Below the pieces are notes generated by a model that ran no database searches, was not told where the DNA came from, and saw only the letters and a program-made list of their open reading frames with translations. From assembly GCA_011319805.1 (NCBI GenBank), contig SJRY01000280.1, positions 1 through 64,000 on the forward strand: a DNA stretch of 64,000 bases. Direction: 5' to 3'. The stretch's first letter is position 1. Every line of letters begins with the position of its first letter. A program made the translations under genes and the position numbers. Below are positions 11,928 to 21,639 of the stretch, one piece after another. The stretch is from Macrocybe gigantea. Lineage: Eukaryota; Basidiomycota; Agaricomycetes; Agaricales; Callistosporiaceae.

Positions 11928-13238
11928 ATGGTGGAACACTCGACACCAACGGGCAACTTGAAGAGAAAGATCTCGCCTTTCCAGAAATTAACCCTGATTT
12001 GGGTGGCAGCGATTGGCCTACGTACACTACTCTTTTTCCTCTCGAATTCGAATGATCCCTGATTCTTTTTTGCCTTCGACGTTTAACAGCGCTTCGTATG
12101 GTGTATGCCACTGTGAAGCACATCCATAATACCGATGCGAAGAAAAGGAGTCTCAGACGTACGCTTTGTGATGCGATGTCCCGTTACGTGTCATCTTTGG
12201 ATCCAGACATGGTTCGGTATGTCTTGGGTGATACGAAGGATGTCTATCAGGCGTGGACGAAGCAACGCAAACTTGCGCGTGTCACAGAAGACATTGGAGA
12301 AGGCGCTCAGCTTCACTGGATCGGAAACGCAGACGCCAAGAAAGTCATTCTCTACGTCCACGGTACGTTCCAATTTGCAGAACGGACGACGCAGGCAGCG
12401 AGTAATTGTTTCGTACTCTGTCAGGCGGCGCATTCCTTTTTGGCGCGTCGGATTTCGCATTGTCTTTCTGGAGGTACGTTCAGGACATGCTCAAGAAGCA
12501 AGACATTGAAGTCGGTATCGCCGTTCTCCAATATGGTATGGACGTCTGCTTCCTTCCTTGCAGAGGTAATACTGAATTCCAACTCGAAAGCACTCGTCCC
12601 CGATGCAATGTTCCCAACCCAACTCAAGCACCTGACGCTCGCCGTGCAGCATCTTTTCTCAAAGGGTCTCTCCCCAGACGATATCCAGATAGTCGGCGAC
12701 TCCGCCGGAGCAAACCTGATCCTGCAACTCGCTTCTCACCAACTTCACCCGCTCCCATCCTCTTCTCCTTCCGACGCCATCCACAACTAGATCTCCCGCG
12801 GCCCCTCCGCGGATTCGTCCTCATCTCCCCTGGGCAACCCTCACCACAGAGACCGGCGTCGCGTCTTGGTCCGAGAACGCCAAGCTCGACCTAGTTGCGC
12901 CGCGCGCGGTCCGCGGTTTTGGCAAGCGTGTACTTTCTGGCGTGCCAGATTCGCAGTGTATATATCTCGAACCGGCGACCGTGCCGCAGAACTGGTTCAT
13001 CGGCGTCGACCGGGTCGTGCAACGCGTATTCGTGAGCGCGGGCGGTCGAGAAAGTCAGAGGGATGATATTACGACTGTCGTGAACCGGTGGAAGGAGTAC
13101 CATCCGGACGTGACGTACTTTGTTGAAGAGACGGCCGTGCATGATGATCCGTTATTCTATTTTATGGCCGAGGAAGAGGGTAAGGGCGAGACGACGCCGT
13201 TAATCCTGCACTGGCTTGCTTCGGGCTTTTCAAAATAG
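11928..13238 (+). CDS. Alpha/beta-hydrolase (HSL/Abhydrolase_3-type), copy A
   Basis: A membrane-tethered lipase/esterase-like protein. Exon 1 (ATG 11928) encodes a basic N-terminus and one hydrophobic helix (KLTLIWVAAIGL). Exon 2 runs from RMVYATVKHIH through SSLDPDMVRYVLGDTKDVYQ to KKVILYVHG. The third exon completes the oxyanion-hole HGGGAFLFG and continues SDFALSFWRYVQDM. A 55-bp intron from about 12537 separates AVLQY from ALVPDAMFPTQLKHL. The nucleophile elbow is VGDSAGANLILQLASH (about 12690). The acid and histidine are probably in SAGGRESQRDDI and AVHDDPL. It ends at 13238. Single-C losses are inferred at about 12782 and 12831, where copy B has one more C in each run. Substrate is unknown; fungal relatives act on acyl or acetyl esters of lipophilic alcohols. 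Copy B lies at 19.6 kb and shares a near-identical 460-bp core. Confidence 0.8.
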
Positions 13239-14110
13239 CAGTAGACCTCGTGGTTTTCGGTCAGGTCCCCTTATGTCATAACTTGGTAAATTGATCGCGA
13301 ACGAAAACAGAATCTAGGATATTTATCCATGTTCTTTCTTGGCTTCTACTTGTGCTGAGTCTCCCCGCATGGACTTCATGTACGCACGCAAGGGCACTGG
13401 AGAGCGGTTGAGAGGCTAACACCAGCGTTGTCTCGTTTCTATGATCTCTGCATGTAAGCGGTTAGCATTCGAATGGCATGTTGAGCATGTGCGCTGATTC
13501 ATGATTCTCCATCGTCCCTTCTGAGCCAGCTATACAATCAAGCTACGCCACCGACAGCGAATGGCACCAGGCAATGCCAGCTCTCGGAAATACTCTCCGG
13601 AACCCACATGTATTTCTCAGTTCGGCGTCTCGGTTTGCTCCTGGCGCTAGCTTGAATCAGTCATTTGGATCCTGCACAGCGGATGAATCCGCTCTCCCAT
13701 GCTGTTTGGGCTTGACTTTGTTGACGGAGGATATGGTGTGTGTTTCGCTCACGCCTGGGCCCATCTACAGCACCTAAAACGGAAAGAGCGCCCGTGCACC
13801 TCCACAGTTCCATTGATTATATGGCACTGCCGTGCCGAAATTAGACTTCAAATTTTCAGAAGTGCACACACGAAGTGTCCCAGCCAACGAACACTCGCCT
13901 TGGAGCATCTCTAACAGAGCACCTCAAGCAAGCTCCAATCAAGGACTTCCAAGCGTTTTAGTCACTTTTTAGGCTTCAGGTCAGCACGTCCTCCTTTGCT
14001 TTGGCTATCCCAATTATTGACCATCCTTCTAGCTTTTTTTTTTTACTGCGATCCGTGGCATTGAAGTGTGGAGAAGTCATCAAATGACGTAGACATTGTG
14101 AACGCCGTGA
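13239..14110. other. Intergenic region, no supported gene
   Basis: About 870 bp between hydrolase copy A and the upstream block of small-protein copy 1. Open frames at 13574-13914 show no family features. Confidence 0.4.
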
Positions 14111-14148
14111 CCCAAGACGCCGTCGCGGCGGATGGAAGCTGTCAAAGG
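14111..14148 (+). repeat. Conserved 37-bp upstream block, site 1
   Basis: It begins CCCAAGACGCCGT and ends GGAAGCTGTCAAAGG. Similar blocks lie upstream of all four small-protein paralogs, in the orientation of each gene (sites 15615-15652, 27812-27847 and 29816-29852). Here the block is only about 220 bp from the start codon. Confidence 0.7.
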
Positions 14149-14161
14149 TCAAAATGTAGTT

Positions 14162-14213
14162 AACAAGCACAACCCTTTTATGACGTCGAAGGCCATGGCA
14201 AAAGGTATAAAAG
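14162..14213 (+). promoter_or_regulatory. Core promoter of small-protein copy 1 (AACAAGCAC element + TATA box)
   Basis: AACAAGCAC at 14162-14170 lies 44 bp upstream of TATAAAAG at 14206-14213. The TATA box is 160 bp before the ATG. The same two elements, at nearly the same spacing, precede copies 2 and 4. Confidence 0.7.
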
Positions 14214-14365
14214 CACCCGGGCTGGCCACGGATTTCTTCACCCCCATTTCGTATCTCAAACCGCACTCAAAAAGTAACGATCCCGCCTCCTTTCCTTCGA
14301 CTAATTCATCTCTGACACGGCATTCACAGTCTCTCCGTTGATCCATCATCATCTCAAGCACAGAT

Positions 14366-14814
14366 ATGGCCACCGTAACCGTTGACGTTTTCGGTGAGAG
14401 ACCTGCGTTTTGCGGTGCCATTTCACTGGTTTTAATGTCATGTCTGCCACAGATGTCGTCGGCCTGAAAGCCGAAGTTCCAGACGTGGCTGCTGACCTCG
14501 ATGAAGTTTTAGAGGGTGCCCTCGAGCTCGCCAACTTTGACGAAGCCTCCGTCCAAGAAGCTCTCGTCGGCTCCAAACTGGTCCTCGCCGCCGCTGCAGG
14601 CAAGATCGTCGCCACCTTCGACAGCAAGCGCGGCTATGGCAATTCCAGCAAGAGCGGCACGGGGGCCTTCACCGGGCCAAAGTTCGTCCCTTCGGGAACC
14701 TACAATGTCGTCGTGACCAGGACCACCGCGAAGCTCGTCCAGAACGGGGTGCAGAAGTGGAAGGGCAAGGGCTTGGAGAAGGGCTTGACCGGCACTTGGC
14801 AGGTCAAGTGGTAG
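14366..14814 (+). CDS. Small intracellular protein of a four-copy family, copy 1
   Basis: I do not recognise this family. A 28-nt first exon (MATVTVDVF plus one base) is followed by a 59-bp intron (14394-14452) and one long exon. The protein has about 130 residues and no signal peptide or membrane segment. It begins with an acidic region (LKAEVPDVAADLDEVLEGAL, ELANFDEAS). The middle is Ala-rich and probably beta (GSKLVLAAAAGKIVATF), then a Gly-rich loop (SKRGYGNSSKSGTGAFTGPK). The C-terminus is strongly conserved: VPSGTYNVVVTRTTAKLVQ, then KWKGKGLEKGLTGTW, then QVKW before the stop. The frame is intact. The strong TATA promoter and repeated Lys-Trp C-terminus suggest an abundant, perhaps ligand-binding protein, but function is unknown. 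Confidence 0.8.
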
Positions 14815-15614
14815 ATCTTGAAGGGATTCTAGGTCGTCTGGCTTGCGCTCCGTTCGTAGAGCTGATTTCGTGTCGAGCGTCCTCGTGTGCTGTTATTTCA
14901 TAAGAGTTCTGAATGGTTGATTGTCGTGCTTTATTCTGTTCTGTTGCTGATGGTACCACGCCAAGCTGCAGAGTCGCAGAGCTTCAGCACTCTGCTACTT
15001 CTGGCCGTCCGTAAGTTCACGGTTCTGCATGCGACCACGGTGGGACATTTCGTGCAACCTGCTGTTGGGCTATGCCTGAAAATTGTCCTGTCAGAAGAGA
15101 ATCAACCCGTCATCCTATCTGGTTTCTGCACTTCACGACGCATTTGCCGCTGGTCATATTAGAATTTTACATACTTCCCCGGTGGCCAAGCTAGCAACCT
15201 GATGCTGGAGCTCTGAATTTCCTTTTTCCTTCCCCATTTTTTTTTTGGTCATTCCACGTCCCTCCTCGTCATATAGCAATATGACTTGTCGAGGTGGAGT
15301 TCGTTGAGACGATCACCAAAAGCCTCCAAATGGAGGCAACTACAACTTGAAAATCAAAATTTCCAAGGTTGCCACTTGATTGGTCGTTTTCTTTGTGAAC
15401 TTTGGTGACATCGTCTGGGCATGGCCATGTGAATGTAGATGGACAAAGACCAGCCAAAAACACAGCTCTCTTCGCTCCTTCGCTATTCAGAACCATCGGG
15501 CGTTCGGCGTTTTGAACACGACTTGTGGCGACGGCAGTTACAAAGAGCAACCAACCTGAACATGGGAAAGACGGAAAATACAAGCTGATGTGATCGTTTG
15601 AGAACGACAGAAGG
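14815..15614. other. 3' flank of copy 1 with repeated segment
   Basis: No gene. The stretch 14950-15155 (CTGTCAGAAGAGAATC near 15090) reappears in inverted orientation at about 28010-28170, so part of the 3' flank is a duplicated unit. A poly-T run lies at 15238. Confidence 0.5.
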
Positions 15615-15652
15615 CCCAAGACGCCGTTGGAGCTAATGGAAGCTGTCAGAGG
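15615..15652 (+). repeat. Conserved 37-bp upstream block, site 2
   Basis: CCCAAGACGCCGTTGGAGC... to ...GAAGCTGTCAGAGG. It lies about 850 bp upstream of copy 2 and matches the other three sites at roughly four of five positions. Confidence 0.7.
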
Positions 15653-16296
15653 GCCAATACAGTCGTCGCAGGACGTGCCACTCCAATAGAAACAGTGCAG
15701 CCGTTAACGTTGAGCGCTTGAGCTACTAGCGGATGGCTGGGTTGCGGCCAATGACGTAATAGTCAGATGAAAGGAATGGAAGACCACCACATCTTCCCAA
15801 AAGACATCGACACCGCTAAAGCAGGCACAGCCATGATGAAGTAGGATTCTCCGGTTCATTCGAATCTGCCAAGGTCAACTTGATCAGGTAATCCATGTAG
15901 ATGCCTTGTAGACGCGTCGGGAGCGTCATTCTGATCATTGTCTTCACAAGGAGTATATACAGTGCTCAATACTCAGCACCCACGCCGTCGATAGATTGCG
16001 GAACTAGAAGATTTTTGGCTCAAAACTTGAAGGGCCGTAAAAACCGAGGCAGCCAAGGTCCGAACACATATTCAAATGGGGTGAGTATTTTGACTTGCAC
16101 CTTTCGATCCAGAACACCCCCCTTGATTCACGCTCACGTTCCAACTGAATTCACAGAAACTCCGGCTCACGATAAACCCCGGTTTCGTTCGCAGCGGCCT
16201 CGCTCTCCGACTTCGACATCGTTTCCGTCTTCCATTCGTCCCGTCAACTCGAACGTCGTCTGCTCCACACGCCTCATGGTCTTTCGCAATGTCATC

Positions 16297-16348
16297 AACA
16301 AGCACAACTCTTTCAGGATGCCAAAGTCCATGGCAAAATGGTATAAAA
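16297..16348 (+). promoter_or_regulatory. Core promoter of small-protein copy 2
   Basis: AACAAGCAC at 16297-16305 and TATAAAA at 16342-16348, 159 bp before the ATG. This is the same arrangement as copy 1. The leader just before the ATG (CTATCATCGTCTCAAGCACA) also matches copy 1. Confidence 0.7.
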
Positions 16349-16500
16349 CCAGCCTAGGCCGGCCACAAATTTCCTCGTTCTCATCTCTCGTCTCAAACAA
16401 GTACTCAAGTGCCAATCTCGTCTCTTTTTCCTCAACTGCTCACCATTGACGCGGGAATTCACAGTCTCTCTATCGATCTATCATCGTCTCAAGCACAAAT

Positions 16501-16954
16501 ATGTCCGCTGTAACCATTGACGCTTTCGGTGAGAGACCCTCCATTTCGCGGCTCTATTTCGCGGCTGTTTGATGCCATGTATACCCACAGATGTTGCCGG
16601 CCTGAAAGCCGAAGTTCCAGAGATCGCCGCCGCCGACTTTGACGAGGTTCTAGAGGGCGCGCTCGAGCTCGCCAACTTTGACGAAGCCTCCGCCCAAGAG
16701 CTCTCGCCGGCTCCAAACTCGTGCTCGCCGCCGCTGCAGGCAAGATCGTCGCAACGTTCGACGGCAAGCGCGGCTACGGCAGCTGCACCAAGAAGGGCAC
16801 TGGTGCGTTCACCGGGCCAAAGTACCTTCCGTCCGGAACGTACGACGTCGTCGTGACCAGGACCACCGCGAAGCTCGTCCAGAACGGCGTGCAGAAGTGG
16901 AAGGGCAAGGGCTTGGAGAAGGGCTTGACCGGCACTTGGTCCGTCAAGTGGTAA
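16501..16954 (+). CDS. Small intracellular protein family, copy 2
   Basis: Same gene structure as copy 1: a 28-nt exon (MSAVTIDAF), an intron opening GTGAGAGACC and ending CCCACAG near 16592, then the long exon. It has one extra Ala in EIAAADFDEVLEG and two Cys-free substitutions plus one Cys in the Gly-rich loop (GYGSCTKKGTG). The C-terminus is KWKGKGLEKGLTGTW then SVKW. A single frameshift lies at about 16700: copy 1 reads CAAGAAGCTCTC while this copy reads CAAGAGCTCTC. One missing base explains it, and the rest of the frame stays conserved with copies 1 and 4. I therefore treat the gene as intact with a sequence error. Confidence 0.75.
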
Positions 16955-17610
16955 ATCAGAGATCCGTCGCCGCCTTGTGAAAGGGGGGATTTCCAGGCTG
17001 TCTGGTGTGCGCTCTTTTCGCTGGACGAGTTTGCCCTTTCCTATAGCTGCGTCTGTCGTGTGCATTCTGTAGAAGTTTTGAATGTTTGATTTGCTGTGTG
17101 TTGTTCAGAATCCTGGTGAATGCAAGTTTGCTGAAACTGAAGTCTGCGCCGCATAGGGTTTTTAGAGGCGTAGCACTTCTAAAAACAGCGAGGGCATGAC
17201 TTCAAGGCATAATGTCACGATGGTTGCTTTCGAGAGGAAATTTCACTCTCGACAGATTTTTTACGCTTGCGACAGCCGAGTCAGACGTGATATGACAACG
17301 GCATATTCGAGAGGATCGCTAACCCTTGCAAGGTGACGCCGGAAAGTTCTGCATGAGACGATGAATGAAGAGAGAAAAAAAAAGTATGCGAGGCATGCGA
17401 GTGAGACTTTTCAGACCAGGAGGATATGCATCAGAAACACGACAGTCTGCCCGACATCCGATGACCATCTTGTCTGCGAATTGTCTCGTCGCATGAAGAG
17501 TTATTCCTTACACATCTTGAGTGTTTTCTAGATAGGAGTAGCTTGTAATAATATATCATGATGCGCATTGCATAGTCCGAACTGACAACGTGAGTCCTCT
17601 TGTCATTAAT
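16955..17610. other. Intergenic region
   Basis: About 650 bp between small-protein copy 2 (+) and the 3' end of the GPI surface-protein gene (-). No gene is supported. Confidence 0.4.
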
Positions 17611-18969
17611 CTAGTAACGAGTAAAAGACGTTCGCAGGACGAAGAACGAACATATCAAGAGCAGAAAGAGCGCCATCGCATTCGGAGGTGCAGCCACCGT
17701 CGCAGCGGAATTGCTTCCCGAACCGGTCGACGTCGCTGAGGAAGGCGCGCTGCTCGACGACGGTGTCGCAGGTGCCAGCTGCCTAGGCGCATACTTTGAC
17801 GGCACCGTGACAACGATGCTATCCAGATCTGAAAAATGGACAACGAAAACGCTGTCATCAGACACCGAGCAAAGAGACCAGAGAAATCCAAGTTGGGTGC
17901 ACACCGAAAAACGAATTGTTGACGCCAGCCAGGTTCTCGATCTTCAGAGCGTGCTGCGACGCGTCAAGATTCGAGGCAAAGTACTTCACCGTCGGCTTCA
18001 TCTGCTCGCACGTCATTCCGAACGCGCCGCCGCAGCCCGAGACGCCGTTGTACGTCTCTGGCGCATTGCCATCCAGCGTCACGCTGTACAAACCATGGTC
18101 GTTCTTCTTGTCTCCGAAAACATATATCGCAGAGCCTTGACCAAAGAGACTCAATGAGGAACTGAAATTTTTTCTTTTTTTCAAACGATGATCTGTACCA
18201 TGGAAAGAGAGCGAGACCGAGGCTCTGCCTTGATTGGTGTACGACGTCCCTCCGCCACTAAAGTTGGGTGACTTGTTGGAATTCCAAACACCTGTGTAGT
18301 TCAAAGCGGGATCGTCTTCTTGATACGTGGTGTTCGAGACCGTGGCGCTAAAAAAAAAAAAAAAACAAAAGCAATGTGATTCTCAGTCGTACGGCAGTTG
18401 GGCGCAGCTCGGTTCATGCTGACCCAGCTGGCGCAAGCTGCACCGTCGTCTGCAGATAATCGAACAAGAGCTCGTTTCCTCCCTGGTCTCCATCATTCTT
18501 TTTGCCCAGATTGCGCAGCGTCAACGTGTGCTTGCTGTAGCTCAGCTGGTTCGTTCCGTACAGCAGATAGGGGTCGGACCGGTTCGTGGAGGAATACGCG
18601 CTGAGTTCAGTGACGGCCGAATCTATCTCGACTTGATAGGTCCCAGAGCTAGGTCCAGAGTGGCCATACAGGAATATCGCCGGTCCTGCGGAATCAGCCG
18701 GAAGGTTAGGTTTTTTTTTTTTTTTTTGAAGAGCGTTCAGAGCACCGCGGGGAGATGTGAGAGCAAGACCATGCACCTGTAAAGTTGAAACTGAAGGACG
18801 CGCCCACGACGTCGGTTTTGTGGAACGTTCCCATCCAGAAGGGTGACGCGTCGGCGTTGAACGATGGACTGGAAGGATCGGGCGTTGTCCATGCAGACTG
18901 ATCCGCATACGACAGGACGCTGTCGAAATCGTCTACCGTGAGGTTCGCGTTGACGGCTGAGGCGTCCAT
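17611..18969 (-). CDS. GPI-anchored surface protein with two jelly-roll-like modules
   Basis: A member of the Agaricomycete jelly-roll surface family, also represented at 4.4 kb. Module 1: NANLTVDDFDSVLSYADQSA, SPFWMGTFHKTDVVGA, GPAIFLYGHSGPSSGTYQVE, YLLYGTNQLSYSKHTLTLRN. Module 2: YTGVWNSNKSPNFSGGGTSY, SAIYVFGDKKNDHGLYSVTL, GGAFGMTCEQMKPTVKYFAS, HALKIENLAGVNNSFF, then LDSIVVTVPSKYAPRQ. A Ser/Thr/Ala/Pro stalk and a C-terminal hydrophobic tail (NAMALFLLLICSFFVL) fit a GPI signal. Introns interrupt it near 18150-18190, 18345-18365 and 18690-18780, two with long poly-T tracts. The start is uncertain: the ATG at 18969 opens module 1, but a secretion signal should precede it. One frame is open further upstream to 19092 without a clear signal peptide. 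Role: probably cell-surface glycan binding; unproven. Confidence 0.75.
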
Positions 18970-19570
18970 TATGGGCCCCTGCTCGGCTGTCGCGGAGTCG
19001 AGTTGATCGCGGGGCACACGTGCTTGGCCAAGAGAGAATTTTGTGTGCAAGTGATGGCGAGCATCCAAGTCGGAATGTTCTCTACCACGCACCGCTGCAA
19101 TTTAATCTTTTTAATTTTTTATGCAACGTGTCTTTTCCAAGCTGCTTGCGGCGCGTGCCTTGGGCGGCTTGCCACATGTTGGATTTACTTTTTGGCTCTG
19201 GAGTGACGTGTCCACTCGGTTTGCACTGCGGTTTCGGTGTGAGGCTCCTTTTTCATGGGCCTCACGCTCATCTGATGCTCTGGTACCTTAGTATCCTTCC
19301 ATTCTACCGACTTGATTTTTTAGGTAGTCAAGTAGCTACAGGCGAATTATCGCAGACAGTCGCGAATGACTATGCTATTTTGTTCCACCATTAACCCTCA
19401 AGGCAACATGTAGATACATTTGGCAATTCGAATTTGAAACACGCGCCTTTGATGGAAATGCCTCTGACAGACTTGTCATGGAACCAGGGCCTGTCCATCA
19501 CCCTTTTAACCCCTCGTCTGGCTAGCTGGTGTCAAAGTCCTCCAAACGTGACGACCTCGACGAAATCACC
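18970..19570. other. Divergent intergenic region
   Basis: About 600 bp between the GPI surface-protein gene (-) and hydrolase copy B (+). It probably contains both promoters and the missing signal-peptide exon of the minus-strand gene. Nothing else is supported. Confidence 0.4.
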
Positions 19571-20899
19571 ATGGAGCGCTCGAAGTCAACAAGCAGGAGA
19601 GAAATCTCACTCTTCCAAAAACTGGTCCTGATTCTAGTGGTGGCGATTGGCCTGCGTACGTTACCGTTTTCCTCCTTGAACTCGAGTGATTCTTAATTCT
19701 TCCTTTTTTTTTTTGTCCTCTCGGCTTTCAAATTCACAAGCGCTTCGCATGGTGTATGCCACCGTAAAGCACGTCCACAGCAGCGATCCAAAGAAAAAGA
19801 GCGTGAAGCGAGCACTGTGCGAGGCGGCGTCCCGTTACGTGTCGTCTTTCGACCCAGACTTGGTTCGGTACATCTTGGGTGACACGAAGGACGTCTACCA
19901 GACGTGGACGAGGCAGCACAACCTTCCTCGCGTCGCGCAAGACATCGGAGATGGCGCTCGGCTTCTCTGGATCGGAAATCCGGACGCCAAGAAAGTCATC
20001 CTCTACGCTCACGGTACGTTTTAATTCGCAGAACCTCCGACACAGGGGCCTCAACAGTTACTTGTTTCGTGCTCGGGCAGGCGGCGCATTCCTTTTTGGC
20101 GTCGGATTTCGCATTGTCTTTCTGGAGGTACGTTCAGGACATGCTCAAGAAGCAAGACATTGAAGTCGGTATCGCCGTTCTCCAATATGGTGTGGATGTC
20201 TGCTTCCTTCCTTGCAGAGGTAATACTGAATTCCAACTCGAAAGCACTCGTCCCCGATGCAATGTTCCCAACCCAACTCAAGCACCTGACGCTCGCCGTG
20301 CAGCATCTTTTCTCAAAGGGTCTCTCCCCAGACGACATCCAGGTAGTCGGCGACTCCGCCGGAGCAAACCTGATCCTGCAACTCGCTTCACACCAACTTC
20401 ACCCGCTCCCATCTCTTCCCCTTCCGACGCCATCCCACAACTAGACCTCCCGCGGCCCCTCCGCGGGTTCGTCCTCATCTCCCCCTGGGCAACCCTCACC
20501 ACAGAGACCGGCGCCGCGTCCTGGTCCGAGAACGCCAAGCTCGACATCCTCTCCCCGCCAGTGATGCGCGACTGGGGCGCGCGCGTCCTCCGCGGCGTGC
20601 CCGACTCGCAGCGCGTGTACCTCGAACCGGCGACGGCGCCGCAGACCTGGTTCGCCGGCATCGACGCGCGCGTCGTGCAGCGCATGTTCGTCAGCGCGGG
20701 CGCGCGCGAGTGTCTGAGGGACGACATCGCGACGCTCGCGCATCGGCTGAAGGACCACCATCCGGACGTGACCCACTTCGTCGAGGAGGAGGGCGTGCAT
20801 GGTGAGCCGTACATGAGTTTCGTGGTCTATGAGGACGAGGAAAAGGGTCAGACCACGCCTCTGATTGTAGACTGGCTGGTTACGGGCTTTGCCAGGTGA
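19571..20899 (+). CDS. Alpha/beta-hydrolase (HSL/Abhydrolase_3-type), copy B
   Basis: Paralog of the gene at 11.9 kb with the same exon structure. ATG 19571 gives MERSKSTSRREISLFQKL and one hydrophobic helix (VLILVVAIGL). The first intron opens GTACGT and ends ...CACAAG. The next exon has RMVYATVKHVH, SFDPDLVRYILGDTKDVYQ and KKVILYAHG. The oxyanion motif GGAFLFG, the 55-bp intron and the nucleophile elbow VGDSAGANLILQ follow. The C-terminal part, about 75% similar to copy A, runs RGVPDSQRVYLEPATAPQTW, FVSAGARECLRDDIATLAHR and EGVHGEPYMSF, and stops at 20899. Frame breaks: two bases are missing at about 20102 relative to copy A (GGCGCGTCGG versus GGCGTCGG), and one C at about 20414. The catalytic residues are all present. 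It is divergent from the GPI surface-protein gene. Confidence 0.8.
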
Positions 20900-21639
20900 T
20901 GGCAGGGTTGTATTGGCTGATTATGTTCAGAGTCTGCATCTGCTTAAATGCAGCCATAACGTGCAATAACTTGCGGTAAACGATACCTTCAGTATTTCAG
21001 TGATGTCAAAGAACGTCCATGTACCCTGTTGACGTCAGCACGTTTTCTACCGCAGTCATTCTGCAATTTCGACACCTTGCATATCTCAGGAACAAGAACA
21101 GCATCCCTCGGATGACAAGTGTATGTACGTGTAAATTGCGACAATGCTTCGCCGTAAATCGGCCAGGACAAATGAATGAAGAATAATCGAATATGAAGCA
21201 ACTCAGTTATCTGCCGACATACCGGTCCTCTCGTTGGAACGCCCGTCTTGAAAACTAGCGTTCCGAGACAAGGAAGACCGACAAGGAAGAAAGACGAGAT
21301 GATGGGGTTTGGGTGGATGATGCGTATATGGTATTGGGGTAGATCGGATGTAGGGGTATGACGGGAAACGAAAAGCACAACAGAGCCGAACCCACTGTAG
21401 ATTAAGTCTATGCATTGCAGGAACGAGATCTTGATGATAAATGGGGTATTGGATGAAAGAAACAATGACGAAGCAAAGAGAGCCTGTAGGACTTGCACTG
21501 GATCACAGATCCCGTTTTCGTCTCTACAGAAGAGCGATCGACGGATCAAGTCACTTAACGAGTGCCAAGAACAGACCGCATATCAAGGATATCGAAAGCG
21601 CGAAGACGACTACTCGAATGAACAGAACGGGAACGGTCG
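20900..21639. other. Convergent 3' region
   Basis: About 740 bp between hydrolase copy B (+) and the stop of the SKN1-type gene (-). A minus-strand frame is open over 20989-21549 but shows no recognisable protein features. Confidence 0.4.

Noticed and set aside
14132..14341. Open frames in the promoters of the small-protein copies (also 15901-16449 and minus 29088-29294) whose peptides resemble one another
   Set aside because: The similarity is that of the conserved promoter DNA. They contain the TATA box and leader and differ in length and frame, so I do not call them genes.
11400..20544. Pseudogene call for both hydrolase copies because of frame breaks
   Set aside because: The breaks are at different runs in each copy and each run is intact in the other. 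All catalytic motifs are kept.
19904..20899. 331-codon plus-strand frame as one protein
   Set aside because: Only its last third is in the true frame of hydrolase B. The first part is an out-of-frame read through exons and two introns.
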